A stretch of 64,000 bases of DNA from assembly GCA_937908115.1 (NCBI GenBank), contig CALEQZ010000041.1:62001-126000 (forward strand), given 5' to 3'. Positions within the stretch are counted from its first letter, which is position 1; each line of letters starts with the position of its first letter. Source of the DNA: an uncultured Alcaligenaceae bacterium (GTDB lineage Bacteria > Pseudomonadota > Gammaproteobacteria > Burkholderiales > Burkholderiaceae_B). Shown here piece after piece: positions 7,703 to 16,594 of this stretch. Under the pieces are notes generated by a model. The model made no database searches and was not told where the DNA came from. It saw only the letters and a list, made by a program, of their open reading frames with translations. The translations under genes were made by a program, and so were the position numbers.

Positions 7703-8878
7703 GTGAATGACATCGACTTGCCCGCCGAACTTCTCGAGTTCCGGGAATCTCTTCATCGTTTCGTGGCCGACGAAATTGAGCCGCGGGCCGCGCAGATCGA
7801 GGAAGCCAACGACATTCCGGACGATTTGCTCGCCAAAGCCGCTGAACTTGGCCTGTTCGGCATGTCCATCCCGGAGGAATATGGGGGAATTGGGGCAAGC
7901 GAGCTGGCTTCCAGCGTGGCGGTCGAGACGCTCAGCCACGGTCCGGGCGGTGCGACTTTCTATCTGGCGCCCAGCGCGCCGGCCGCGGCGATCCGCTTGG
8001 CCGGCAACGAGGAACAGCGGCGGCGTTTTCTGCCTGAGCTGGCAAGCGGCCGGACTTATGCGGCGTTCTGCTTGTCGGAAGCCGGTGCCGGCTCCGACGC
8101 GGCGGGCATCAAGACCCGTGCGGTGCGTCAAGGCGATAAATGGATCATCAATGGATCCAAGCTGTGGATCAGCCGGGCGCGTCGGGCGGGCGTGTTTCTC
8201 GTTTCGGCCGTCACCGATCCGACGCGTCGTGGAAAAGGGGCCATCACCGTATTCGTGCTCGATAAGCGGCCGGGCATCGAAATCGGCAAGATCGATAGGC
8301 AAATTGGATTGGCCGGGTCGGGCAGCGCCGAAGTCGTGTTCCGTGACGTCGAGGCCACCGATGCCGACGTGCTCGGCGAGGTCGGCGGCGGATTTGAAGT
8401 GCTCAAGTTCATTCTTGGCCGGGCGAGGCTTTGGGCGGCTGCCCGCGCCACGGGTATTTGCGCCCGGTCGCTTCAAGTATCGCTTGAGCACGCCTCGCAG
8501 CGCGAACAGTTCGGTGCCAAGCTTGGCGATTTCCAGGCCATCAAGCTGAAACTGGCCGACATGACCTCGGACGTCTACATATCGCGGCTGTTGCTGTACC
8601 GCGCGGCGCGCCTGTATGACCAGGGCCTGGATCCGGTGCAGGAGGTATCCATCGCCAAGCTCTACGCCACCGAAGCGGCCAGTCGCTGTGCCGACATGGC
8701 CATACAGATCCATGGTGCCATGGGCGTCTCTCGCGAATACCTCGTCGAACGCTTGTACCGCGATGCCCGCGCCTATCGCATCCTAGACGGTACGTCTGAC
8801 ATCCAGCGATTGATGATCAGCAGCAACCTACAGCGCCGCGGCATCGGCGCCGGCATGGCCCCGGGAGGCTTGTCATGA
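7703..8878 (+). CDS. Acyl-CoA dehydrogenase
   Basis: FAD enzyme of 391 residues introducing a 2,3-double bond in an acyl-CoA. It shows the family order: N-terminal helical domain, beta-domain with CLSEAGAGSDAAGI, C-terminal helical domain with QIHGAMG and DGTSDIQRLMI near the end. At the position of the catalytic Glu of many family members (EGTSEIQR) there is Asp (LDGTSD). The GTG at 7703 is chosen because AGGAGA precedes it; the frame is open to 7658 without a good start signal. It is the first gene of a 12-gene operon and overlaps the next by 4 bp. Confidence 0.9.
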   Translation: MNDIDLPAELLEFRESLHRFVADEIEPRAAQIEEANDIPDDLLAKAAELGLFGMSIPEEYGGIGASELASSVAVETLSHGPGGATFYLAPSAPAAAIRLAGNEEQRRRFLPELASGRTYAAFCLSEAGAGSDAAGIKTRAVRQGDKWIINGSKLWISRARRAGVFLVSAVTDPTRRGKGAITVFVLDKRPGIEIGKIDRQIGLAGSGSAEVVFRDVEATDADVLGEVGGGFEVLKFILGRARLWAAARATGICARSLQVSLEHASQREQFGAKLGDFQAIKLKLADMTSDVYISRLLLYRAARLYDQGLDPVQEVSIAKLYATEAASRCADMAIQIHGAMGVSREYLVERLYRDARAYRILDGTSDIQRLMISSNLQRRGIGAGMAPGGLS

Positions 8879-10599
8879 GCAATTCGACGATGCAGGAAAT
8901 CGAAGCCGACGTGGTGGTGGTCGGCGGCGGCGGCGCGGGCTTGCGCGCGGCATACGAGGCTGCGGTTGCCGGCGCGCGGACGGTGCTGGTCCTGAAGGGC
9001 AGGATCACCAAGAGCGGTGCCACCGCCTTCGGCGTGGCCGAGCTGGCAGGATTTTCGGTGCCAGATGGAGCGGCCGATCCGCAGGATTCGCCGGATGTCC
9101 ATTACGACGACATCATGCGCGCTGGCAAAGGTTGCAACGACGAGCGCCTGGTGCGGGTGCTCGTCGACGAAGCGGTGGCCGCAGCCGAAGACATCCAGCG
9201 CTGGGGCGTGGAATTCATCACCGATCCCAATACCGGCAAGGCGCTGGTGGCGATGGGCGATTTCGCGTCCCGCCCGCGCAACCGCAAAATCTACCACCAT
9301 GGGCGACCCATTACCGTTGCGCTTGAGCGCGAGGTGAGGGCGGCCGGCGTGACCGTGCTGGAGGACAACACGGTGCTCGGGTTGCTGCAGGGTGACGACG
9401 GCGTGGGTGGCGTCCTGTGCCTGGCGGGGGATGGCACGCGCACCTGCATCCGCGCCGGCGCGACGGTGTTGGCCACCGGCGGGGCAGGACAGCTCTTCGA
9501 GTTCAGCCTCATGCCGCCGGACATCACCGGCGATGGCTATGCGCTGGGCTATCGCGCCGGCGCGTCGCTGGTCAACATGGAATTCATCCAGGCCGGTTTC
9601 GGCACGATCAAGCCGTCGTTGAACATCATCATGGCTTGGTTTTGGGCGCTGCAACCCGGCTTTATCGACCGCGACGGCAAGCCGCTGCTCGACGGTGTGC
9701 TGCCACCGGGGCTGAGCGTCGAGACGGTCATGAAAACCAAGGTCAAGCATTATCCGTTTAGCGCATCCGACGAATCGCGCTGGCTGGAGATCGCCGCCAA
9801 GCGCGCCATGGACGAAGGCCGCGTCACCCCGCTGGGCGGATTCAGGCTGGACTTACGCAACGTCGATGAGTCCCGGCTGGCGCCGGGTAGCGACCTGGCG
9901 GTGATGTGGCCGGTCTCCAAGGAATGGATGCGCAAGAAGCGCCTGGACTTCGAAAACCAGCCACTGGAAATCGGGCTGTTCGGCCATGCGATCAATGGCG
10001 GGCTGGTCATCTCCGAGTACTGCGAGACCACCGTGCCTGGCCTGCTGGCGGTGGGAGAAACAGCCGGCGGCCCCTACGGTGCCGACCGCCTGGGCGGCAA
10101 CATGCTGCTCAATTGCCAAGTGTTTGGCCGCCGCGCCGGCCGGCGCGCGGCAGAGCTCGGGCGCGCGCGCACGGCGCGGGCCAGGAAAGCCGCATTGCCG
10201 CGCGTAGACTACCTCCTGCAGGCCAAGGGCGAGCAGGACGTGCGCGGCGCGATTCGGCGCATCAAGCAGGCGATGACGCGCGACGTGCTCATCATCCGCA
10301 ACGAGTCGGGCTTGAACCGCGCGGAGCAGGCGCTGGCCACCTTGCACGACGAAATCGTGTCGGGGCGGTTCCGTGCGGAAACGGTCAAGGAGCAGATCGC
10401 GCTCAGCGAAGCCACCAACCTGCTCGATACCGGGCGCATGATCGTGGCGGCGGCGCGCCTTCGCAAGGAAACGCGCGGCAGTCACTACCGGGAGGATTAC
10501 CCGGGACTCGATCCGTCCATGGCCAAGCCGGTTTTCATCAAGCGCGAAGGCGATGCATGCCGCGTGGCGCTACGTACCTACCGCGAGGTGATGCCATGA
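8875..10599 (+). CDS. FAD-dependent oxidoreductase, fumarate reductase/succinate dehydrogenase flavoprotein type
   Basis: Protein of 574 residues with the N-terminal FAD-binding motif VVGGGGAGLRAA (about 15-26), a mid-protein ATGGAGQLFEFS segment and a C-terminal flavin-contact region GGPYGADRLGGNMLLNCQVFGRRAG. This is the fumarate reductase/L-aspartate oxidase/adenylylsulfate reductase superfamily. It probably oxidises or reduces a C-C bond of a dicarboxylate-like or enoyl intermediate; the substrate cannot be read from the sequence. No iron-sulphur or membrane-anchor subunits are adjacent, so it is not a respiratory complex subunit. It overlaps both neighbours by 4 bp (ATGA), indicating translational coupling. 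Confidence 0.85.
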   Translation: MSNSTMQEIEADVVVVGGGGAGLRAAYEAAVAGARTVLVLKGRITKSGATAFGVAELAGFSVPDGAADPQDSPDVHYDDIMRAGKGCNDERLVRVLVDEAVAAAEDIQRWGVEFITDPNTGKALVAMGDFASRPRNRKIYHHGRPITVALEREVRAAGVTVLEDNTVLGLLQGDDGVGGVLCLAGDGTRTCIRAGATVLATGGAGQLFEFSLMPPDITGDGYALGYRAGASLVNMEFIQAGFGTIKPSLNIIMAWFWALQPGFIDRDGKPLLDGVLPPGLSVETVMKTKVKHYPFSASDESRWLEIAAKRAMDEGRVTPLGGFRLDLRNVDESRLAPGSDLAVMWPVSKEWMRKKRLDFENQPLEIGLFGHAINGGLVISEYCETTVPGLLAVGETAGGPYGADRLGGNMLLNCQVFGRRAGRRAAELGRARTARARKAALPRVDYLLQAKGEQDVRGAIRRIKQAMTRDVLIIRNESGLNRAEQALATLHDEIVSGRFRAETVKEQIALSEATNLLDTGRMIVAAARLRKETRGSHYREDYPGLDPSMAKPVFIKREGDACRVALRTYREVMP

Positions 10600-11387
10600 C
10601 GGCCGGGGCACAAGGTCAGGTTGGCCAAGACCCGGCCGGGCCGGTTGTGCTTCACATCGACGGGTCCGTGGCCGTGCTCACGCTGGCGCGGCCGGCGGTG
10701 CTCAATGCCATCGATGCCGAAGTCTGCGATGCGTTGGTCCGGCACGTCGAGTACCTCGAGCGCGATGGGCAGGTGCGCGTGCTGGTCATCGCAGGCGAGG
10801 GCGACAGGGCCTTTTCGGCCGGCGCAGACTTAAAGCACATGCGCGGACTGGCCGGTGCCGGACTGCGCAGGTTCATCGAACACACCTGGTTTTGCTTCGA
10901 GCGCTTGAGTCGGTCGCCCATCATCAGCATTGCGGCCTTGCACGGCTACGTGCTGGGTGGCGGCCTGGAACTCGCCTTGGCGTGCGATCTGCGAGTGGCT
11001 GAAGACGGCGCGGTGATCGGTTTGCCGGAAATGACGCTGGGCAGCGTGCCCGGGTCGGGCGCCATGCAGCGGCTGCCAGTCCTCATTGGACCGTCGCGTA
11101 CCTTGGAGCTGGCGACTTCCGGCATGCGCCTGGACGCGGCGCAGGCGCTGGAGTGGGGGTTGATCAATCGCGCCGTGCCTGCCGGCGCCGCACGCACCCA
11201 GGCGTTCGCCTGGGCGCGGCGGATCGCCGAGCGACCGGCACAGGCGCTGCGTTACGCGAAGGCCGCAATCCGGGTACGTGACGACCCGGTGTTGGCGGCG
11301 GCCCTGCATGGCTTGGTATCGGACAGTTGTCACAGCGAAAAAAAATATCAGGACAACACTGATCGGTTCCGTCATTCAGGCCCTTAG
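10596..11387 (+). CDS. Enoyl-CoA hydratase/isomerase family protein (first of two)
   Basis: Crotonase-fold protein of 263 residues. Both catalytic glutamates of hydratases are present: Glu125 in GGGLELALACD and Glu145 in GLPEMTLGSVPG. The oxyanion-hole segment FSAGADLKHM is at about 73-82. It should add water across the double bond of an enoyl-CoA made by the upstream dehydrogenase. The ATG at 10596 overlaps the stop of the flavoprotein gene. A second crotonase-family gene lies at 18679 in the same operon, so the pathway may involve two successive hydration or isomerisation steps. Confidence 0.88.
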   Translation: MTAGAQGQVGQDPAGPVVLHIDGSVAVLTLARPAVLNAIDAEVCDALVRHVEYLERDGQVRVLVIAGEGDRAFSAGADLKHMRGLAGAGLRRFIEHTWFCFERLSRSPIISIAALHGYVLGGGLELALACDLRVAEDGAVIGLPEMTLGSVPGSGAMQRLPVLIGPSRTLELATSGMRLDAAQALEWGLINRAVPAGAARTQAFAWARRIAERPAQALRYAKAAIRVRDDPVLAAALHGLVSDSCHSEKKYQDNTDRFRHSGP

Positions 11388-11443
11388 CGGCTGGCCTGCG
11401 CCAACCCAAATCCCATGTCGATACAACACCAAAGGAGACAACA

Positions 11444-11950
11444 ATGGGGTACTACAGCAGGTTTCTCGACTTCGTCGAGAGAATCCAGCGGATGCTGACC
11501 ATCGCCTTTTTTCTTGCCACGCTATTGGCGGTGGGATTCCAGGTGTTCAATCGGCTGGTGCTACAGCTGCCAATTCTATGGACCACCGACGTTTCGGTGT
11601 TTTGCTTCATTTGGTTGGCGCTGCTTAGTGCCAGCACGGCTGTGCGCACCGGTGCCCATTTCCGCGTGACGGCCATCCTGGAAACGGCCCGGATGGCCGG
11701 TCGACCCCGGTTCGTGCTCGAACTGATGGCTTGGTTTGCCGTCATTGCTTTGTCGCTCGTGCTGCTGGTGTTGGGCGCAAATTTCGCACTCTCTGGTTTC
11801 CAGGAGCAATCTCCTGGCCTGGTCCTGCCGATGTTTTGGACGTATGTGGCCGTTCCCTTGTGCAGTGCAACGGCCTGCCTGTTCGCCGTTGAGCAGATGT
11901 GGCGGCTGTTGCGCAACGGCCGGCTCGCGGACACGCAAGGGGGGCAATGA
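11444..11950 (+). CDS. TRAP transporter small membrane subunit (DctQ type)
   Basis: Protein of 168 residues with four predicted membrane helices (around residues 20-40, 47-67, 90-112, 128-150), the normal architecture of DctQ subunits. It contains the characteristic segment WTTDVSVFCFIWLALLSAS. It pairs with the large permease encoded directly downstream (4-bp overlap) to form a sodium-driven importer fed by the periplasmic receptor at 13289. Confidence 0.9.
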   Translation: MGYYSRFLDFVERIQRMLTIAFFLATLLAVGFQVFNRLVLQLPILWTTDVSVFCFIWLALLSASTAVRTGAHFRVTAILETARMAGRPRFVLELMAWFAVIALSLVLLVLGANFALSGFQEQSPGLVLPMFWTYVAVPLCSATACLFAVEQMWRLLRNGRLADTQGGQ

Positions 11951-13242
11951 TGGATCCGATCGCGGTTCTCTTCGGTTCGTTCGCCCTCATGCTGGTTTTA
12001 GGCGTGCCGATCGCATATTCGCTAGGGCTTTCGTCGGCCATCGTGATGCTGATGCTCGATGTGCCGCTGTCGATCATCGCGCAAACCGCCTATCACGGCC
12101 TGGACAGCTTTGTGCTGCTTGCCGTGCCGTTCTTCATGCTGGTCGGTGTACTGATGACTACCGCCGGACTGACCGACCGCCTGCTGGAGTTGGCACGCGC
12201 GATGTTCGGCCGGTCACGCGGTGCTACGGGTAAGGTCAACGTGGTCGCCAGCTGCCTGTTCGGCGGCGTGTCCGGTTCGTCGGTCGCCGACGTTGCCGGT
12301 ATCGGCTCGGTGCTGATCCGCGCCATGATCAAGGAGGGCTATTCGCCCGAGTTCGCCGTGGCGGTTACGGCCGCCTCTTCGACCATAAGCATCATCCTTC
12401 CGCCGAGCATTTTCCTGGTCGTTTACGGATCCCTCGGGAACATCTCGATCGGTGCGCTCTTTCTGGCCGGCGTGGTGCCGGGGGTTCTCATCGCCGTCAC
12501 GCAGATCGCGTACTGCGCCTACTTGGCCAGGCGCGACAACCATCCGCGCGGAGAGCCCTTCAGCATCGTTCGCCTGCTACAGGCGCTGCGCCACGGAATC
12601 TTGCCTTTCGGCGTGACCGTCATCGTCATTGGTGGCATACGGGGAGGCTGGTTTACCGCCACCGAAGCCGCCGTCATCGCGGTGGTCTACGCGCTGGCGT
12701 TGGGTGCACTCGTCTACCGCAGCATCGGCGTGCACCGCTTCCTGCAGGCGTTGGGCGACGCCACGGAGTATCTGGGGCCGACGCTCTTTTGCGTGGCGAT
12801 GGGCATGGTATTTGGCTGGGTGATGAGTTACCTGGACGTGCCCGCCCTGGTCGGCGAGTTGGTCCAGGGCATGGAGCTGCCAGCGACCATCGTGCTGCTG
12901 ATGGTGATGATCCTTTTCGTCATCGTCGGCACGTTCGAAAGCGGCGTCGCCTCCATCGTGATCTTCCTGCCCATCATCCAGCCCATGACTATGGCGGTAG
13001 GCCTGGACCAGGTGCACGTCGGGATCATCGTGTGCACCACGCTGGCGTTGGGATTGATTACGCCACCCTACGGGCTGTGCCTGCTTCTTGCCGCCCGCAT
13101 CGGAAATATATCCGTAGAAAAGGCCGTCGTTTCGCTGCTGCCCTGGATTGGAATTTTCCTGGCGGTGGTCGTGGCGATGGTGTTCTTTCCGGCCATTTCG
13201 CTTGCCCTGCCGCGATGGTTGGTCCCGGAGTTCATGAACTAG
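11947..13242 (+). CDS. TRAP transporter large permease (DctM type)
   Basis: Very hydrophobic protein of 431 residues with about 12 membrane helices, matching the DctM family. Typical segments are FFMLVGVLMTTAGLTDRLL, the GGVSGSSVADVAGIGSVL loop and LGLITPPYGLCLLLAA near the C-terminus. It forms the transport channel of the TRAP importer. The start is set at the ATG (11947) overlapping the DctQ stop; the open frame upstream is DctQ coding sequence in another frame. Confidence 0.93.
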   Translation: MMDPIAVLFGSFALMLVLGVPIAYSLGLSSAIVMLMLDVPLSIIAQTAYHGLDSFVLLAVPFFMLVGVLMTTAGLTDRLLELARAMFGRSRGATGKVNVVASCLFGGVSGSSVADVAGIGSVLIRAMIKEGYSPEFAVAVTAASSTISIILPPSIFLVVYGSLGNISIGALFLAGVVPGVLIAVTQIAYCAYLARRDNHPRGEPFSIVRLLQALRHGILPFGVTVIVIGGIRGGWFTATEAAVIAVVYALALGALVYRSIGVHRFLQALGDATEYLGPTLFCVAMGMVFGWVMSYLDVPALVGELVQGMELPATIVLLMVMILFVIVGTFESGVASIVIFLPIIQPMTMAVGLDQVHVGIIVCTTLALGLITPPYGLCLLLAARIGNISVEKAVVSLLPWIGIFLAVVVAMVFFPAISLALPRWLVPEFMN

Positions 13243-13288
13243 GCGGGGCTGTTCTTGATAACCACTACGACATTTTCAGGAGACAGAC

Positions 13289-14302
13289 ATGACGACCGGA
13301 AGATCATTCTTGGCAAGGCTGGGGTTACTGGCTGCGGCTGGTGTTCTGTGCGCCACCGCGTCGCAAGCGGCCGTAACGCTGCGCATGGGCAGCGAGGAGC
13401 CCTTCGGCAATCCCCCGCGCGTGGCGGCGCAGTACGGCCTGGATTGGTTGGCTGAAAACGCGGGGCCGCGTACTAACGGCGAGGTGCGCGTGCGGGTGCA
13501 GGGCAACGCTGCGCTTGGCCCAGAAAAAGAGCTGCTCAAGAGCGTGTCCTCTGGCGTCATCGACGCCTGCGTGGCGTCTCCTGGCAACGCCGCGGCGTTG
13601 GTGCCGGAGTTGCAGCTTTTCAGCGCGAGCTATTTGTTCTCTGGCTTCGACCACGTCCTCAACGTGTTGGAAAACGACGCCTTTTTTGATCGGTTGCAGC
13701 AGATTGTCCGCGACCGCAAGCTGGGCATGCAGTTGGCCGCCGTTTCCGTCACCGGTTCGCGCAACCTGTACAACCGGGTGCGCGTCATCAAGGAGATGGA
13801 TGACATGCACGGGCTGAAGATGCGCGTCATGAACAGCCCCACCGAGACCAAGGTCTGGGGCACGCTGGGCATGATGCCGGCGACCATTCCGGCGCCGGAA
13901 ATCTACAGCGCCCTGCAAAGCGGTGTGGTTGATGCCGGCGAAAGCTCCATTCCCGCCATCGTCGCCAACAAGTATTACGAAGTCGCGCCCAATATTTCGC
14001 TGACCCACCACCAGTTCAACCTGATGTTCTATTTCATCGGCGACAAGGCGCTCGCCAAGGTTCCGGAAAGCGCACGCAAACCCTTGCTGCAGGCCTTCCG
14101 GGAAGCCGGGATGGTGCAGGCCAGGGCGGCCGTGAAGTTGCAGGAAGAAAACCTGGACTTTCTGCGTCAACGGTCCAACGTCACCGTGACGCCGATCGAT
14201 ACTGAACCATTCCGAAAAAAGCTGCAACCGCTCCAGGAGGAGATCGCTGCCAGCTTCAAGATGCAGGACGTGCTCGAGCTGGTCCGCAAGGCGCAACCGT
14301 AG
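13289..14302 (+). CDS. TRAP transporter periplasmic substrate-binding protein (DctP type)
   Basis: Protein of 337 residues with a Sec signal peptide (cleavage near residue 27, after TASQA). The mature part has DctP features, including the conserved helix region MRVMNSPTETKVWGTLG and the Arg expected to bind the carboxylate of the ligand. It would capture an organic acid and deliver it to the DctQM permease encoded just upstream. A ribosome-binding site AGGAGA precedes the ATG. Confidence 0.9.
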   Translation: MTTGRSFLARLGLLAAAGVLCATASQAAVTLRMGSEEPFGNPPRVAAQYGLDWLAENAGPRTNGEVRVRVQGNAALGPEKELLKSVSSGVIDACVASPGNAAALVPELQLFSASYLFSGFDHVLNVLENDAFFDRLQQIVRDRKLGMQLAAVSVTGSRNLYNRVRVIKEMDDMHGLKMRVMNSPTETKVWGTLGMMPATIPAPEIYSALQSGVVDAGESSIPAIVANKYYEVAPNISLTHHQFNLMFYFIGDKALAKVPESARKPLLQAFREAGMVQARAAVKLQEENLDFLRQRSNVTVTPIDTEPFRKKLQPLQEEIAASFKMQDVLELVRKAQP

Positions 14303-14309
14303 CGGGCCC

Positions 14310-15839
14310 GTGACGATGCGCAGAAACAAAGTCATGTCGGCCCTCGAGGCCGTCTCAATGGTGCGTTCGGGTTGCACCTTGGCCGTGGGCGGCGCCGGTG
14401 GCGTCCAGGAACCGGATGCGCTGCTGGCCGCCTTGCTGGATCGCTTCCGGCAAACCGGCGAGCCGCGCGGGCTGACCGAGTTCCACCCCATACGCACCGG
14501 CGAAATAGAGGGAAGGGGAACGAGCATCTTCGGCGAGCCCGGCATGCTGTCCTGCATGATAGGCGGCTCGCTCTGGCCCGCCGGGGTGCCGGCCATCATC
14601 CAACGCATCCATGATTGCGACATCGAGGCCTACAACCTTCCGATAGGGATCATGTATGCGCTGCTGGAGGCAGCCGCTGCCGGCAGGCCGGGCATATTGT
14701 CCACGGTGGGCTTGGATACCTGCATGGACCCTTTGCACGGCGGCGGCGCATTGAACCGCATATCGACGCGCAAGCTGGTCGAGCGCCTATCCGTAGACGG
14801 GAAGGACTACCTGTTCTACCGTACGGTGCCCATAGACGTAGCGTTCATCCGCGGCACCGTGGCCGACACGGCGGGCAATATCACCATGGACGAAGAGCCT
14901 GCCCTGTGCGGGGGGCTGCTGCTCGCCCAGGCCGCGCGAGCCAATGGCGGAAAGGTGATTGCCCAGGTTCGCAAGGTCGTCCCGTTCGGCTCGCTCGACC
15001 CACGCATGGTGCGCGTACCCGGCATCTTCGTCGACGCCGTGGTCGAGCATCCTGGGCAATGGCAGACCACCCATGTGCGCTATGACCCGACACTGGTCGG
15101 CCAGGCGCGGCGCGGCACCGACAACCTTGCCGAGGTTTCTGGGGCCAGCCGTCTCGTGCTGTTGCGCGCGTTGCGAGAAGTGCGCGACGGCGATGTGTTG
15201 GCGATCGGTTTCGGCCTGCCTGGCTACCTGCCTGCCGTGGCCGTCCAGGCCGGCCGCTACGACGCATTGACCTTCACAATCGAGCATGGGGTGGTTGGCG
15301 GAATCAACGGCTATGCGGCGGGCGGCAAGACCTTCCCGATGTCCCATGACCCCGAAGCCATCATCGACGCAGCCGACCAGCTGCGGGCCTATGCGGGCGG
15401 TGCGGTCGACTGCGCCTTTCTCGGGGTGGGCGAAATCGACGCCGAGGGCAATGTCAATGTCAGCAAGTTCGGCGACCGCATTCCCGGTTCCGGCGGCTTC
15501 ATCGAAATCACGCAGGGCATACGCAAGGTCGTGTTCTGCACCGTCGTCGGTGACAACGGGCGGCGCAAATTCGTCCCGCGCGTGCAGCAGGTAACGTTTT
15601 CGGCCCGGCGTGCGCGCGCTGTGGGCCAGGAAGTGCTTTACGTCACCGAATTGGGGGTGTTCGTGCTCGGACAGGAAGGACTGGTCCTCGTAGAAGTCCC
15701 GGAAGGCGTCGACGTGCGCGCCGACGTGTTGGACAGAATCGGCTGCCCGGTGCGGGTGGCGGAGAACCTGGCCGTCAGCGACGGCCGCACATGGTCCGGC
15801 GGGGTGCTGCCGGACAAGCGCTTGGAGATCTACCGATGA
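14310..15839 (+). CDS. Family I CoA-transferase (acetate/propionate CoA-transferase-like), first of two
   Basis: Fused alpha/beta CoA-transferase of 509 residues (507 if the ATG at 14316 is used), the YdiF/Pct arrangement. The N-terminal half carries the oxyanion glycines (GGAGGVQEPDALL). The catalytic Glu that forms the acyl-glutamate/CoA thioester is expected in TIEHGVVGG (Glu325). It would move CoA from a donor such as acetyl- or succinyl-CoA to the imported acid. It overlaps the aldolase gene by 4 bp. A second, clearly different copy at 16591 lies on the far side of the aldolase gene. Confidence 0.88.
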   Translation: MTMRRNKVMSALEAVSMVRSGCTLAVGGAGGVQEPDALLAALLDRFRQTGEPRGLTEFHPIRTGEIEGRGTSIFGEPGMLSCMIGGSLWPAGVPAIIQRIHDCDIEAYNLPIGIMYALLEAAAAGRPGILSTVGLDTCMDPLHGGGALNRISTRKLVERLSVDGKDYLFYRTVPIDVAFIRGTVADTAGNITMDEEPALCGGLLLAQAARANGGKVIAQVRKVVPFGSLDPRMVRVPGIFVDAVVEHPGQWQTTHVRYDPTLVGQARRGTDNLAEVSGASRLVLLRALREVRDGDVLAIGFGLPGYLPAVAVQAGRYDALTFTIEHGVVGGINGYAAGGKTFPMSHDPEAIIDAADQLRAYAGGAVDCAFLGVGEIDAEGNVNVSKFGDRIPGSGGFIEITQGIRKVVFCTVVGDNGRRKFVPRVQQVTFSARRARAVGQEVLYVTELGVFVLGQEGLVLVEVPEGVDVRADVLDRIGCPVRVAENLAVSDGRTWSGGVLPDKRLEIYR

Positions 15840-16594
15840 AAACAGGCTTGAAGGCCCGCATGGCCAAGGGCGAAAGACTTTACGGAATGTTCGTGATGTT
15901 GCCCTCGCCGGCTGTCGTGGAAATGGTCGGGTATGCCGGCTATGACTACGTCATCCTGGACGGCGAACATGGGGCGGCCGGCACCGAAACATTGGAGAAC
16001 CAGTTGCGTGCCGCCGACGCTGCGGGCATCTCGGCGCTGGTGCGCATTTGCGGGCAGACGCCAGCCGAGATCCTGCACGCGCTCGACGCGGGTGCGTGCG
16101 GAATCGTGGTGCCACACGTGCTGGATGCAGCCCAGGCGCGCGATCTGGTCGCAGCTGCTCACTATCCGCCGCGCGGCCGTCGCGGCATGGCCACGACAGC
16201 ACGGGCCGGCCGCCATGGCATGGTTAGCTTGGCCGAGCACCTGGAGACGGCCGCCCGCGAGATCATCGTCGTGGCGCAGATAGAGGACGCCGAGGCGCTG
16301 CCGCATGCGCGCGAAATCGCGGCGGTCGACGGCCTGGATGCCGTGTTCGTGGGGCCGGCCGATTTGTCGATGTCCATGGGGCATCCCGGCCAACCCGGGC
16401 ATCCCGAGGTCGCCGCGGCCATCGACGAGGTGGCCAGGCAGACGCGTGCGGCTGGTAAGGTGGCGGCGACCTTTGCCCGCACGGCGCAGGATGCCACGGC
16501 GCTGGCGCAGCGCGGCTTCCAGGCGATTTGCCTGTCGACGACCGCTGTGTTCTCGCAATGCCTGGTGGCGTTGGCCAAGGAGCTGCCGAAATGA
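15836..16594 (+). CDS. HpcH/HpaI-family aldolase/lyase
   Basis: Class II (metal-dependent) aldolase of 252 residues. Motifs: YDYVILDGEHG (metal-binding Glu near residue 45), PHVLDAAQARDLV, YPPRGRRGM, IEDAEALPHA and VGPADLSMSMG. Members cleave 2-keto-3-deoxy or 4-hydroxy-2-oxo acids to pyruvate or oxaloacetate plus an aldehyde, or act on CoA esters in the related CitE group. Flanked on both sides by CoA-transferases with 4-bp overlaps, so its substrate may be a free acid released by, or feeding, those enzymes. The exact reaction is unknown. Confidence 0.85.
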   Translation: MKTGLKARMAKGERLYGMFVMLPSPAVVEMVGYAGYDYVILDGEHGAAGTETLENQLRAADAAGISALVRICGQTPAEILHALDAGACGIVVPHVLDAAQARDLVAAAHYPPRGRRGMATTARAGRHGMVSLAEHLETAAREIIVVAQIEDAEALPHAREIAAVDGLDAVFVGPADLSMSMGHPGQPGHPEVAAAIDEVARQTRAAGKVAATFARTAQDATALAQRGFQAICLSTTAVFSQCLVALAKELPK

